DNA of 64,000 bases, from positions 3,162,001-3,226,000 of the forward strand of contig OZ245048.1 of NCBI GenBank assembly GCA_965224435.1, read 5' to 3'. Shown here piece by piece: positions 53,501 through 61,748 of this stretch. Every line of letters begins with the position of its first letter. Position 1 is the first letter of the stretch. The notes under the pieces are model-generated. The model was not told the origin of the DNA and did not search any database. It saw nothing but the letters and a program-made list of their open reading frames with translations. A program made the translations under genes and the position numbers. The DNA is from JAJRQY01 sp965224435. Its GTDB lineage: Bacteria; Actinomycetota; Acidimicrobiia; Acidimicrobiales; SZUA-35.

Positions 53501-54811
53501 ATGAAGACCACTCGATACACCGCTGCGCACCTCCTCCTTGGCGGCGAGTCGATGGAGATTGTCGACGATGGTGTCGTTGACGTTGCCGACGGGGCCGTTG
53601 TCTGGTCCGGGCCAGCCAGCGACGCCCCACCCGTCGCGCCTGTCACCAACGAAGTCACCGTCCCCGGCTTGCTGATGCCGGCCATGATCAATGCTCACTG
53701 CCACACCCCTATGGTTTTGTTTCGGGGTGCGGGAGAAGGCTTGCCCGTCGACCGCTGGCTCAAGGAAGTGATGTGGCCCCGTGAGTCCAAGCTCACTCCG
53801 GCCGACGTCAAAGCCGGTATGGCCCTCGGTGTTACCGAGATGCTCAGCAACGGCATCGGAACCAGCTGTGAGATGTACTTCCACGCCGACGCCATGGCCG
53901 AAGCTGCCATCGAAGCCAACTTCCGTTCCATCATCACCGCCCCCTTCATCGAGGCCGACTCCTTCGCCGGGCTTGGTCCCATCTCCGAACAAATGGCCGC
54001 CGCTGTCGACTTCGCCGACCGCCACGCTGGCCATCGACTGATCGGGGCTGGCCTCGGCCCTCACTCGGTCTACGCTCTTGGCTCCGACACCTTGGCCTCG
54101 ATCGGCCAGCTTGCCGCCGACAATGACATGTTGATCCACATCCATGTGGCCGAACTGCCAGCCGAGAACCAGATGGTTTCCGAGCTCGGTCCTTCAGTGG
54201 TGAAGGTCTTGGACGGGCTGGGCCTGCTCACTCCCAAGACGGTTGCCGCTCACGGCATCTGGGTTGACGACGAGGACATCGCACTCCTGGCTGAACGGGG
54301 TGTCGGTGTTTGCCATTGCCCCGTTTCCAACATGGGCCATGCCCAAGGCATTGCGCCTCTGCAACGTCTGCAAGAAGCTGGCATCGACGTCTGCCTCGCC
54401 ACCGATGGCCCCGCCTCGCACTATCGACTGGATCTGTTTGAGGAGATGCGAACGGCCCTTCGATTGCACCGGTTACACAATCAAGATGCCTCGGCCTTGG
54501 GCCCCCGAGATGTACTAGCTCTCACCACTCATCGGGCGGCATCGGTCCTTGGCCGCTCTGACCTTGGCCAGCTTCGTCCCGGATTCCGAGCCGACATGGT
54601 TCATCTTGACCTCGAGCAGCTTTCCTTCGGTCCAATCCTGAGCAACGATGACATCATTCCCGCCGCGGTATGGGGAGGCTCCCGGGCTGCGGTGCGACAG
54701 GTCTGGGTCGAGGGCGAACTCTCAATGAACGACGGCCAACCAGTCAATGCTTCCATTCCGGAACAGCGAGCCGAAGTCATCAGTCGAGCCCGCAGCCTGG
54801 CCCAGCCGTAG
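53501..54811 (+). CDS. Amidohydrolase of the MtaD/ATZ-TRZ type
   Basis: 436 aa, full length. Metal site: MINAHCHTPMVLFRG (HxH), IHIHVAELPAEN, TVAAHGIWVD and ATDGPASHYRLDLFEEM. CHCPVSNMGHAQGIAP is typical of the S-adenosylhomocysteine/5-methylthioadenosine deaminase and atrazine-type branch. It removes ammonia or another group from a ring or side chain; the substrate is not determined. Unlike the protein at 32232, it has the N-terminal sandwich strands. The ABC ATPase follows after 94 bp. Confidence 0.85.
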   Translation: MKTTRYTAAHLLLGGESMEIVDDGVVDVADGAVVWSGPASDAPPVAPVTNEVTVPGLLMPAMINAHCHTPMVLFRGAGEGLPVDRWLKEVMWPRESKLTPADVKAGMALGVTEMLSNGIGTSCEMYFHADAMAEAAIEANFRSIITAPFIEADSFAGLGPISEQMAAAVDFADRHAGHRLIGAGLGPHSVYALGSDTLASIGQLAADNDMLIHIHVAELPAENQMVSELGPSVVKVLDGLGLLTPKTVAAHGIWVDDEDIALLAERGVGVCHCPVSNMGHAQGIAPLQRLQEAGIDVCLATDGPASHYRLDLFEEMRTALRLHRLHNQDASALGPRDVLALTTHRAASVLGRSDLGQLRPGFRADMVHLDLEQLSFGPILSNDDIIPAAVWGGSRAAVRQVWVEGELSMNDGQPVNASIPEQRAEVISRARSLAQP

Positions 54812-54905
54812 CTCTTCGACAAGGCCAGCCCGACCCAGCAGATCTATCAGACCAGTGCTCACTACCCCACCGGGATCACCCCACCAGCCAGGCATACTGA
54901 CCGCT

Positions 54906-55712
54906 GTGCCAAACAAGAACGGACCCTCCAGCGACAGCAGCGACGCTTCAGCGAAGACGTGCGTCTCGGCCCGAGGTATGTCTGTCAGCTTCGGATCCAA
55001 GCATGCCCTGCGAGGCCTGAGCTTCAGCATTGACCGGGCGACCAGCGTTGCCCTGGTCGGCGCCAACGGCTCGGGAAAGACAACCCTGCTCAATGTCATC
55101 GCCGGACTGGCCCAGCCAACGTCAGGCGACATCACCATCGAATGCACCAGCAAGCCTGCCTTTGTGCTCCAACACCAAGACTCCAAACGTTGGCTGCCCG
55201 TGACCGCGGGTGAGGTATTGCGCATGGGTCTTTACGGCAAGCTTGGGCTGCTTTCTCGTCTCAAGGCCGAAGACCGAGAGGCCATTGCCAAGGCGGCGGA
55301 AGAGCTGGAGGTAGCGGACCTTCTGGGCCAGCAGTTTAGTGATCTCTCCGGTGGCCAACGACAACGGGTTCTGGTGGCCCAAGCCCTGGTGCAGCAACCC
55401 GACGTGCTGTTGATGGACGAACCAATCACTGGCCTTGACCTTCCGAGTCAGCAAAAGATCCTCGACTTGATTGATGGTGCAGCCGAGGCCAAGCGCACCA
55501 TCATCATCTCGACCCATCATCTGGATGAGGCTCGACACTGCGATCAGGTCATGTTGTTGTCGACCGAGCTGGTGGCCTATGGGCCTCCGGACGATGTGCT
55601 CTCGTCGGACAACCTGCGGCGTGCATTTGGTGATCGAGTGCTCGGCGACCATGCCGATCATGACCACGCAAGCGACTTTCTCGTCCTCGATGATCACGGC
55701 CACCAGCACTAA
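54906..55712 (+). CDS. Metal ABC transporter ATP-binding protein (zinc/manganese type)
   Basis: 268 aa from GTG 54906 (VPNKNGPSSD). Walker A is GANGSGKTTLLNVIAG, Q-loop QHQDSKRWLP, signature LSGGQRQRVLVAQAL, Walker B VLLMDEPITGLD and switch STHHLDEARHCD. The C-terminus is His/Asp-rich (DHADHDHASDF, HGHQH), as in ZnuC/MntA-type ATPases. Its membrane partner is probably the permease at 57920, 2.2 kb away on the other strand; no binding protein is seen. Confidence 0.87.
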   Translation: MPNKNGPSSDSSDASAKTCVSARGMSVSFGSKHALRGLSFSIDRATSVALVGANGSGKTTLLNVIAGLAQPTSGDITIECTSKPAFVLQHQDSKRWLPVTAGEVLRMGLYGKLGLLSRLKAEDREAIAKAAEELEVADLLGQQFSDLSGGQRQRVLVAQALVQQPDVLLMDEPITGLDLPSQQKILDLIDGAAEAKRTIIISTHHLDEARHCDQVMLLSTELVAYGPPDDVLSSDNLRRAFGDRVLGDHADHDHASDFLVLDDHGHQH

Positions 55713-55740
55713 GCCAGCTCTCCCTCTTTACTGGTAAGCC

Positions 55741-55815
55741 TGTGGCTAACTCAGTGGACAACCGGTGGAGAAACAAAGAACTTCTGGGCATAACCAAGAA
55801 GTTCTGGGGACAACC
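55741..55815. repeat. DnaA-box-like and direct/inverted repeats
   Basis: Four 9-mers resemble actinobacterial DnaA boxes on this strand (consensus TGTGGACAA): TGTGGCTAA at 55741, AGTGGACAA at 55753, TGGGCATAA at 55785 and TGGGGACAA at 55805. The last two sit in a 19-bp imperfect direct repeat of 20-bp period (16 of 19 positions identical) whose AGAACTTCT and AGAAGTTCT parts also form a 9-bp stem. Function unknown. Confidence 0.5.
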
Positions 55816-55836
55816 CTGGGGATTCAAAGAAAGGTC

Positions 55837-55864
55837 TTGACCAGGTAAAAGGAGTCCCTATGAT
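55837..55864 (+). promoter_or_regulatory. Strong sigma-70 type promoter of the candidate ncRNA
   Basis: TTGACC and TATGAT separated by 16 bp are close to the TTGACA-N17-TATAAT consensus. It lies 24 bp after the DnaA-like repeats and faces a region with no credible gene. Confidence 0.5.
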
Positions 55865-55870
55865 GGTCCT

Positions 55871-56365
55871 CAGCCAGTCAGGAACAAGGCTTGGAAGTCA
55901 AATAAGACACTATTCCAAAGCACAAAGCTGAACGACGAAACAAGGCAGTGGCAACACCGCCGAGTGACATCAAGAAGCAGAGTGACGAAGAACAGCACCG
56001 TCTACTTTCCAAAGAGCCGAAGTGAAGGTCCGGTCAGACATTGAAACACCATCGGCAAACTCGCCAAACCAACAACGACACCGAAACTGAAACACTCACC
56101 GTTAAACGTGGGCGTGAAAACCGAAGTGAAGATGGAAGTGGAAGTGAACGAGCCCTGGAAACACTGGTTGCTTCGGCACCACTGAGACCAGTCGGAGTAG
56201 GAGGGGCAACCCCACCGCACCGAAAAGCAAACTGCCCGCCGGATTCGTCCGACGGGCAGTGAAACAGTTCGAGGCGAACGGTAATACCGATCAAGTCGAC
56301 TGTGGTGGATCTAACGTCGCTTTAACACCCCTGGTCGCTCGCCCGATCGGGGGTGTTTACTTTTT
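55871..56365 (+). ncRNA. Candidate noncoding RNA of about 495 nt
   Basis: Bounded by the promoter at 55837 and the terminator at 56324. The strand is purine-rich and A-rich with no open frame that shows coding character. It contains GGCAGTGGCAACACCGCC (GNRA-like loop), a GGGG-CAA-CCCC stem and, at 56231-56260, a 13-bp stem with one mismatch and a TTCG tetraloop. I tested it by eye for RNase P RNA (GAGGAAAGTCC), tmRNA, SRP RNA and the tRNA-like end, and found none of their conserved cores. It may be a new or lineage-specific RNA. Confidence 0.45.
56324..56365 (+). terminator. Rho-independent terminator
   Basis: AACACCCC pairs with GGGGTGTT around an 18-nt loop, followed by TAC and TTTTT. A textbook terminator on the plus strand, ending the ncRNA candidate. 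Confidence 0.8.
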
Positions 56366-56470
56366 CCCGCTCATCGCCTCGCAAAATGCGTCTCAGTGGT
56401 CCGCGGCCCGCCTTGTTACAAGCTGACAATGCGCCGGTCTCACGCCTCCGTGCTCATGTATGGTCATCCC

Positions 56471-56605
56471 ATGAGCATCCTGCGGCAGATTGTGCAATTC
56501 TTCCAAAACCTTGGCAAGTCTGAGTCCCGAGCTCCGGGCAAGGTGGCGAACACTTCAGAGATGGAAATGGAAATGGAGCTCAAGCGCGGCATGCGCGGCT
56601 TCTAA
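56471..56605 (+). CDS. Small protein, 44 aa, uncertain
   Basis: ATG 56471 opens MSILRQIVQFFQNLGKSE and ends with the odd repeat MEMEMELKRGMRGF. The stop is 2 bp before the next gene's ATG, suggesting coupling. Upstream ATGs exist. It has no homologue I know and could be chance. Confidence 0.3.
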   Translation: MSILRQIVQFFQNLGKSESRAPGKVANTSEMEMEMELKRGMRGF

Positions 56606-56607
56606 CA

Positions 56608-57084
56608 ATGTCCTCAGGTACGGGCGACCCCACAAGTCAGCGACTCATCCGGATTGCCGGTTCCCTCGGCGCCCTAGTCACCGTGCCGTGGTTGTTCATC
56701 GCCATAAGGACCATCCTCCAGCCGGGCCGGTTGGCAGGCGAGTGGGATGGAATCACATGCTGCGATCCGGCAAAGGACATCGTGGCCTTCTATGCGATGG
56801 CAGCCTTATGCCTGGCCTTTCTTGTGATCTCATATCTGCTCGCCTGGCTCAAAGACAGTCCTACGGCTGCCCTCGTGCTCGTGTTCATTACCTTTTTCCC
56901 CATGGTCACCGTCTCGATCGATCTGCTACGCCAATCTGCCTACCGATCCCTCGAGATTTCTAGCGGATTTCTCATTGCCAACACGGTCGCCAACGCCCTG
57001 ATCGTCGTGCTCGTCCTCATCGCCTGGTTTCACGAACGAAACCACGTTGTCCCCTATCAGTCCAAGTGGAATCTCGGGGAATAG
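56608..57084 (+). CDS. Small membrane protein, four helices
   Basis: 158 aa. Four hydrophobic segments: LGALVTVPWLFIAIRTIL, AFYAMAALCLAFLVISYLL, ALVLVFITFFPMVTVSI and FLIANTVANALIVVLVLIAW. A short loop after the first helix contains a CC pair (GITCCDPAKD). No family recognised. Its stop is 27 bp from the convergent SDR gene. Confidence 0.6.
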   Translation: MSSGTGDPTSQRLIRIAGSLGALVTVPWLFIAIRTILQPGRLAGEWDGITCCDPAKDIVAFYAMAALCLAFLVISYLLAWLKDSPTAALVLVFITFFPMVTVSIDLLRQSAYRSLEISSGFLIANTVANALIVVLVLIAWFHERNHVVPYQSKWNLGE

Positions 57085-57111
57085 ATCAGTTTCCGCAGGG
57101 ACTCCTGCTAC

Positions 57112-57858
57112 CTAGCGCCCGCCGGCGACGCTGATGAAGTCGCCGGTCACGTAGGAGGCCCCATCGGACAGGAGCCACATGATGACTGACGCCACTTCAT
57201 CTGCTTCTCCCCCACGGCCCATCGGTACGTTCCCCTGCAACCGGTCAACCCGGCCGGGCTCGCCGCTGCTGGCATGGATCTCGGTCCGGATCAGACCGGG
57301 GCGAACCCCGTTTACTCGCACCCCATCCTGGGCCAGCTCCTTAGCAAGGCCAATGGTCATGGAGTCCATGGCCCCTTTGGTAGCCGCATAGTCCACGAAC
57401 TCATTCGGACTACCCAGGTACGAGGCGGCAGAAGACACGTTCACGATGGCTCCACCGGGCCCACCGTTGCTGGTCGACATGCGCCGCACCGCTTCTCGAG
57501 CACAGAACATGGCGCCGAGCACATTGACTTCAACTACTCGTCGCAGCCGGTCGGCATCGAAGGTTTCGAACCGACCCTGGGTGAACAAGATGCCAGCATT
57601 GTTGACCAACGCCGTGACCGGGCCAAGCTCGGCTTCGGCGGCGTCGAACAACCCAATGACAGCGGCTTCATCGGACACGTCGGCTTGATGGACAAGGGCG
57701 CGCTGCCCAGCAGCCCGAACCTCTTGGGCCACACCTTCGGCCGCTTCCTTGTTGCCGACATAGTTGACGACTACGTCATAGCCCGCAGCCGCAGCCATGC
57801 GGGCGGTAGCCGCACCAATGCCTCGACTGGCTCCGGTGATGATCATGACCTTGGACAT
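57112..57858 (-). CDS. SDR family oxidoreductase
   Basis: 248 aa. Cofactor loop TGASRGIGAATARMA, NNAGILF, catalytic Ser in VNVSSAAS and YAATKGAM (YxxxK), and the C-terminal SYVTGDFISVAGGR. A classical NAD(P)-dependent short-chain dehydrogenase of the FabG/glucose-dehydrogenase-like group; substrate unknown. The ATG at 57858 has AGGAG five bases upstream, so it is preferred to a GTG at 57864. Confidence 0.88.
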   Translation of the reverse strand: MSKVMIITGASRGIGAATARMAAAAGYDVVVNYVGNKEAAEGVAQEVRAAGQRALVHQADVSDEAAVIGLFDAAEAELGPVTALVNNAGILFTQGRFETFDADRLRRVVEVNVLGAMFCAREAVRRMSTSNGGPGGAIVNVSSAASYLGSPNEFVDYAATKGAMDSMTIGLAKELAQDGVRVNGVRPGLIRTEIHASSGEPGRVDRLQGNVPMGRGGEADEVASVIMWLLSDGASYVTGDFISVAGGR

Positions 57859-57919
57859 CGACACTCCTCAACAGGTTGAATGCGGAATTGGGTTGACCAG
57901 CGCGGTCGAGACCGAAGCG

Positions 57920-58768
57920 CTAGTGCACTCGAGGTTTTGTGACTGGACTCACCATCAGCATGACAAAGAACAAGGCCACTGCCACCAGAGCCATGGTCGC
58001 ACCAGCGGCACTCTCATAGTGGAAGCTGATCAACAAGCCAACGACGACCGAGATCGAGCCGAGCAGAACCGAGGTCGCCATGATCAACGGGACCCGGCGA
58101 ACAACCAGCGCAGCCGCAGCGGGAGGAGCGACCAGGAAGGCGAAGACCAGCAGGTTTCCGACAGTTTGGAACGACGAAACAATAGACAAACCAAGCAGGG
58201 CCAACAAGACGATGTGCGCAAGCTTGGGTCGCAAGCCAAGTAGCTGCGCCTTGGTTTCACTGAAGGTCATGACCAGAAACGCCCGGTAGAACACCACAAC
58301 TCCAACCACCGTGATTGCTGCGGCGATCGCTTGGCGAACAAGATCACCATTCATCAGGCCCGTCACCGAGCCGAACAAGAAACGATTGAGGTCTCCGACA
58401 TAGTCTGGTCGGTCAGCCGACATGATCACGATGGCGACGGCTAAGAACCCCACGAAAAGCACGCCAATGGAGGTCTCTTCCGGCAATGGCGATCGGTACT
58501 TCAAGAAGCTCACTGCCCCCATCATCGCCGCCGCTGCGAGCACGGCGCCGAGGGTAGTGTTGACGCCAAAGACAAAGGCCAGGGCGACTCCGGGCAGCAC
58601 GCCATGAGCCAGGGCATCGCCAAAGAAGGTCATGCCTCGCAGCACAACCCAAGTGCCAACCAGCGATGTCGAAATAACAACGAGCAAGCCAGCAATCAGG
58701 GCTCGCTGCATGGAGGGAAACTCAAACGGGTTGAGCCACCACTCAATCGGGTTGGTCAGAAATTCCAC
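57920..58768 (-). CDS. Zinc/manganese ABC transporter permease
   Basis: 282 aa with about eight helices. The start EFLTNPIEWWLNPFEF, then GTWVVLRGMTFFGDALAHGVLPGVA is the ZnuB/MntB-type signature; ETKAQLLGLRP and LLVFAFLVAPPAAA also fit. The GTG at 58768 abuts GGAGG and gives the normal N-terminus; a longer frame to 58819 would include the operator. The ATPase partner is likely the gene at 54906. Confidence 0.88.
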   Translation of the reverse strand: MEFLTNPIEWWLNPFEFPSMQRALIAGLLVVISTSLVGTWVVLRGMTFFGDALAHGVLPGVALAFVFGVNTTLGAVLAAAAMMGAVSFLKYRSPLPEETSIGVLFVGFLAVAIVIMSADRPDYVGDLNRFLFGSVTGLMNGDLVRQAIAAAITVVGVVVFYRAFLVMTFSETKAQLLGLRPKLAHIVLLALLGLSIVSSFQTVGNLLVFAFLVAPPAAAALVVRRVPLIMATSVLLGSISVVVGLLISFHYESAAGATMALVAVALFFVMLMVSPVTKPRVH

Positions 58769-58781
58769 CCTCCGATCATAA

Positions 58782-58796
58782 TGGGAATGACTCCCA
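58782..58796. promoter_or_regulatory. Zur-like operator before the metal permease
   Basis: TGGGAATGACTCCCA has perfect TGGGA/TCCCA arms and agrees with the actinobacterial Zur box TGAAAATGATTTTCA at 10 of 15 positions. It is 13 bp before the GTG. Suggests zinc-responsive repression. Confidence 0.45.
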
Positions 58797-58853
58797 CTAC
58801 GAACGGTTGATCTGGTCATGCTCGCTGGTCCATCGGCCAGGTCCGAGAGTGAG

Positions 58854-59963
58854 CTACAAGGAAGAAGGGTCGTGGTACGTCAGGCCAAGGGCTTCGGCTA
58901 CCGATGGCTCGGTGAGCTTGCCGCCAGCCACATTGAGACCGTTCATCAGATGAGGGTCATCAGCCAACGCTTGGGCGACACCCTTGTCGGCCAGGGCCAG
59001 CACGAAAGGCAAGGTCGAGTTGTTCAGGGCGAAGGTTGAGGTGCGGGGCACAGCTCCGGGCATGTTGGCCACGCAGTAGTGCACCACTCCGTCCACCACA
59101 TAAGTCGGATCGGAGTGAGTGGTGGCATGCGAGGTCTCGAATGCTCCTCCTTGGTCAATGGCAACATCAACCAAGACCGATCCGTTGTGCATGGCCTTGA
59201 CCATGTCGGCGGTGACCAGGCGAGGGGCGCGAGCACCCTTGACCAGCACCGCACCAACAACAACGTCGGCAGCAAGAACATGTTCTTCCAGCGCTGCGGT
59301 GGTGGAGTAGATGGCCTTGATGGTTGGCCCAAATCGGGCGGCCAGGTGATCAAGGACCGCATGGTTGCGATCGAGCACGGTCACGTCCGCACCAAGACCA
59401 ACGGCCATTTCCGTTGCATGCTCACCGACGACGCCGCCACCGATGATGACGACCTTGGCTGGAGCCACACCGGGCACGCCACCCATCAGAAGTCCTGCTC
59501 CACCTTGTGGCGCTTCAAGCGAGTGGGCGGCGGCCTGGATGGACATTCGTCCGGCAACCTTGGACATCGGCGCCAGTAGCGGAAGCCCGCCGACGTCGTC
59601 AGTGACCGTTTCGTAGGCAATGCAGGTGGCGCCACTGGCCAGCAAGTCATTGGTCTGATCTGGATCGGGAGCAAGGTGGAGATAGGTGAACAGGAGTTGA
59701 CCTGGGCGTAGCATGGCCCGCTCGACCGCCTGGGGTTCCTTAACCTTGACGATCATGTCACAAGCAGCAAATACATCGGCCGGGGTAGCGGCAATGCTCG
59801 CACCGACGGTTTCATAGTCAATGTCGCTGGCGCCAATTCCCGCACCGGCATTGGTTTCGACCATGACGGAGTGGCCATGAGCGATGAGTTCTTGCACACT
59901 TCCAACACTGAGTCCAACTCGTTGTTCGAGTGTTTTGATTTCCTTGGGTACACCGACATGCAT
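58854..59963 (-). CDS. ald: Alanine dehydrogenase
   Basis: 369 aa from ATG 59963 (MHVGVPKEIK). Reversible NAD-dependent oxidative deamination of L-alanine. KVKEP carries the active-site Lys, TYLHLAPD the active-site His, and IIGGGVVGEHATEMAVGLGA the NAD-binding loop; DVAIDQGG and HYCVANMPGAVPRTST are also family hallmarks. RVGLSV replaces the usual RVGLTP near the N-terminus. Divergent from an Lrp/AsnC gene that probably regulates it, as AldR does in mycobacteria. Confidence 0.93.
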   Translation of the reverse strand: MHVGVPKEIKTLEQRVGLSVGSVQELIAHGHSVMVETNAGAGIGASDIDYETVGASIAATPADVFAACDMIVKVKEPQAVERAMLRPGQLLFTYLHLAPDPDQTNDLLASGATCIAYETVTDDVGGLPLLAPMSKVAGRMSIQAAAHSLEAPQGGAGLLMGGVPGVAPAKVVIIGGGVVGEHATEMAVGLGADVTVLDRNHAVLDHLAARFGPTIKAIYSTTAALEEHVLAADVVVGAVLVKGARAPRLVTADMVKAMHNGSVLVDVAIDQGGAFETSHATTHSDPTYVVDGVVHYCVANMPGAVPRTSTFALNNSTLPFVLALADKGVAQALADDPHLMNGLNVAGGKLTEPSVAEALGLTYHDPSSL

Positions 59964-60119
59964 GGCATTCACCTTCTTCGTCTTGATCTGGGGCGATCGG
60001 ATCGAGCGCCCAACATCGGGCGGCTCGAAATGTGTAAGAGCTACAAACCTTAGAAGATGGCTCGACGTTGACGATTGCGTTTTCCACGAAGTTTTCCGTC
60101 TTCAACACACTTTTCGCTT

Positions 60120-60148
60120 GCGTTTGAACGCATTCGTCGTTCATTATT
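60120..60148. promoter_or_regulatory. Candidate Lrp-type operator between ald and lrp
   Basis: GCGTTTGAACGC is an inverted repeat (5-bp arms), and GAACG/CGTTC forms a second, overlapping one. It runs into CGTTCATTATT (60138-60148), the motif also found at 24563-24573. The site is next to the lrp start. Confidence 0.35.
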
Positions 60149-60154
60149 GTGCCC

Positions 60155-60616
60155 ATGGATCTTGACACCACCGATTGCACCATCCTCTCGTCGTTGCAAG
60201 AGGACGGCCGCATCACCAATACTGAGCTAGCTGACCGAGTTGGTCTGTCACCCTCAGCATGTCTACGCCGAGTCCGAACCCTCGAAGACAAGGGAGTCAT
60301 CGACCGCTACGTGGCGTTGGTCAATCCAGCAGCCATCGGCAAGGCCACCTCGGTCTTTGTCGAAATCTCACTATCCAGCCAAGAAGAGACGTTGTTGAAT
60401 TCCTTCGAAACCGAGGTGGCCAAACACCCCGCCGTCATGAGCTGCCACCTGATGGCTGGCAACTCTGACTACCTGGTCCGCGTAGCCTGCCAAGACGTGG
60501 AGGACTACGAGAACCTGCATCGAACCCACTTCTCACGGTTGCCGGGCATCGCCCGGATCCGCTCAAGCTTTGGACTTCGGACCATCTGCGACCGAACCAA
60601 ACACGATCTGAATTAA
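60155..60616 (+). CDS. Lrp/AsnC family transcriptional regulator
   Basis: 153 aa from ATG 60155 (a GTG at 60149 adds two residues). HTH: DCTILSSLQEDGRITNTELA, LSPSACLRRVRTLEDKGVID; RAM domain: VEISLSSQEETL, SCHLMAGNSDYLVRVAC and FSRLPGIARIRSSF. The divergent ald gene is its likely target, with alanine or another amino acid as ligand. Confidence 0.93.
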   Translation: MDLDTTDCTILSSLQEDGRITNTELADRVGLSPSACLRRVRTLEDKGVIDRYVALVNPAAIGKATSVFVEISLSSQEETLLNSFETEVAKHPAVMSCHLMAGNSDYLVRVACQDVEDYENLHRTHFSRLPGIARIRSSFGLRTICDRTKHDLN

Positions 60617-60682
60617 AGAGCCCAACCCGTCCAATTCAGGAAGATGCCTCATATTCAGTCGAGAATGGGCGATTGTTTGTCT

Positions 60683-61723
60683 ATGCGAGGGAAACAGATT
60701 TGGTTCAATATTGGTCTTCCGGTTTTTGTAGGCGCGAGCCTGCTCGCCGGATGTAGCTCCGATGGCGGGGTCGATGCCTCGGGCACAACTGCTGTCGGGG
60801 ACACAGCACCCGACCCATCGGTGGGTAGTGATCTGGATGAAAGCGCCGAGAGTCCTAATGACTCAACGCCGGAAGAGACGACCACTACCGTCGCTTCTGA
60901 CACCACCCAAACGTCAGCTGCGGTAACTGCGGCACCAACGACGGCCGCCGTGCAGCAAGCACCGGCCAACTCTTCCAGCCTCATGATCTACTCCCATGGC
61001 GCCGCTGGCGGCTGGGCCGGCAACCGCTGGTTTCGCGGAGACTGGAACGACGGCGTTGGCAGCCTGCCTAACTGGGAAGGTGAAGACGTCACCGTCATTA
61101 CTATTGATGGTGTCCAGGGTTCCGCGATCGCTGGCGCTGCTAGCGAGACTTGCGATCCGATCTTCCATGGTGGCCTATCTACCGAGCCTGCCCTTGGCTA
61201 CAACGCTCCGTACCCTGCTGGCTACCCCGAGATTGGTGTGTTGGCGGACTGGAATCCAGTGCCCCGAACCTGGGACATCCTGGAGTCTCCACCCGAGGTC
61301 TACCTCGAAGCCGTGCAAGATCTCCTGTCCAGTCGAGGTCTCGATCCGGCCGGGGCCGTTCTTGATCAGGTTGTGCGAGTCGACCTCGAAGGCGACGGCG
61401 TCGACGAAATTCTCATCTCGGCCAACGACAGCTGGGACTGGACGGTCTTCCCCGATGCAGAGAGTTACTCGATCGTCCTACTGCGCAAGGTGATCGAGGG
61501 CAATGTAGAAACCGCCATCCTCAACTTCGAAACTGGATTTGAGCCGGACAGCATCTACTTCCCCCGAGGCCGTCTGGCTGGATTCGCTGACCTCAACGGC
61601 GATGCCAAGATGGAAATCTTGACCCAGAATGACTACTACGAGGGCTCCGCTGTTGTTGCCTGGGAGTACGTCAACGACGATCTCGGTCCGGTCGAGATTC
61701 TTAGCACCGGCTGTGGAGTCTGA
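60683..61723 (+). CDS. Lipoprotein with acidic repeat-like motifs
   Basis: 346 aa. Lipobox FVGASLLAGC after a basic start, then a Thr/Ser/Ala linker. The folded part has DLEGDGVDEILIS and DLNGDAKMEILTQ, which resemble the calcium-loop motifs (DxDxDG) of FG-GAP/VCBS or EF-hand-like repeats. Role unknown; extracellular. ATG 60683 is the start nearest the signal peptide. Confidence 0.6.
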   Translation: MRGKQIWFNIGLPVFVGASLLAGCSSDGGVDASGTTAVGDTAPDPSVGSDLDESAESPNDSTPEETTTTVASDTTQTSAAVTAAPTTAAVQQAPANSSSLMIYSHGAAGGWAGNRWFRGDWNDGVGSLPNWEGEDVTVITIDGVQGSAIAGAASETCDPIFHGGLSTEPALGYNAPYPAGYPEIGVLADWNPVPRTWDILESPPEVYLEAVQDLLSSRGLDPAGAVLDQVVRVDLEGDGVDEILISANDSWDWTVFPDAESYSIVLLRKVIEGNVETAILNFETGFEPDSIYFPRGRLAGFADLNGDAKMEILTQNDYYEGSAVVAWEYVNDDLGPVEILSTGCGV

Positions 61724-61748
61724 GACCCGTCGCAAGACGATTCTGCGT

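Noticed and set aside
56041..56262. 73-residue plus-strand frame in the ncRNA region
   Set aside because: Its composition (Thr/Glu/Arg repeats) and lack of a ribosome site look random, and it overlaps the stable TTCG hairpin.
55741..56365. Chromosomal origin of replication
   Set aside because: No dnaA, dnaN, rnpA or AT-rich unwinding region is present, and the boxes are only partial matches. Kept as a repeat feature and a question.
55871..56365. RNase P RNA or tmRNA
   Set aside because: The conserved cores (GAGGAAAGTCC; tRNA-like end and tag frame ending in Ala-Ala) are missing.
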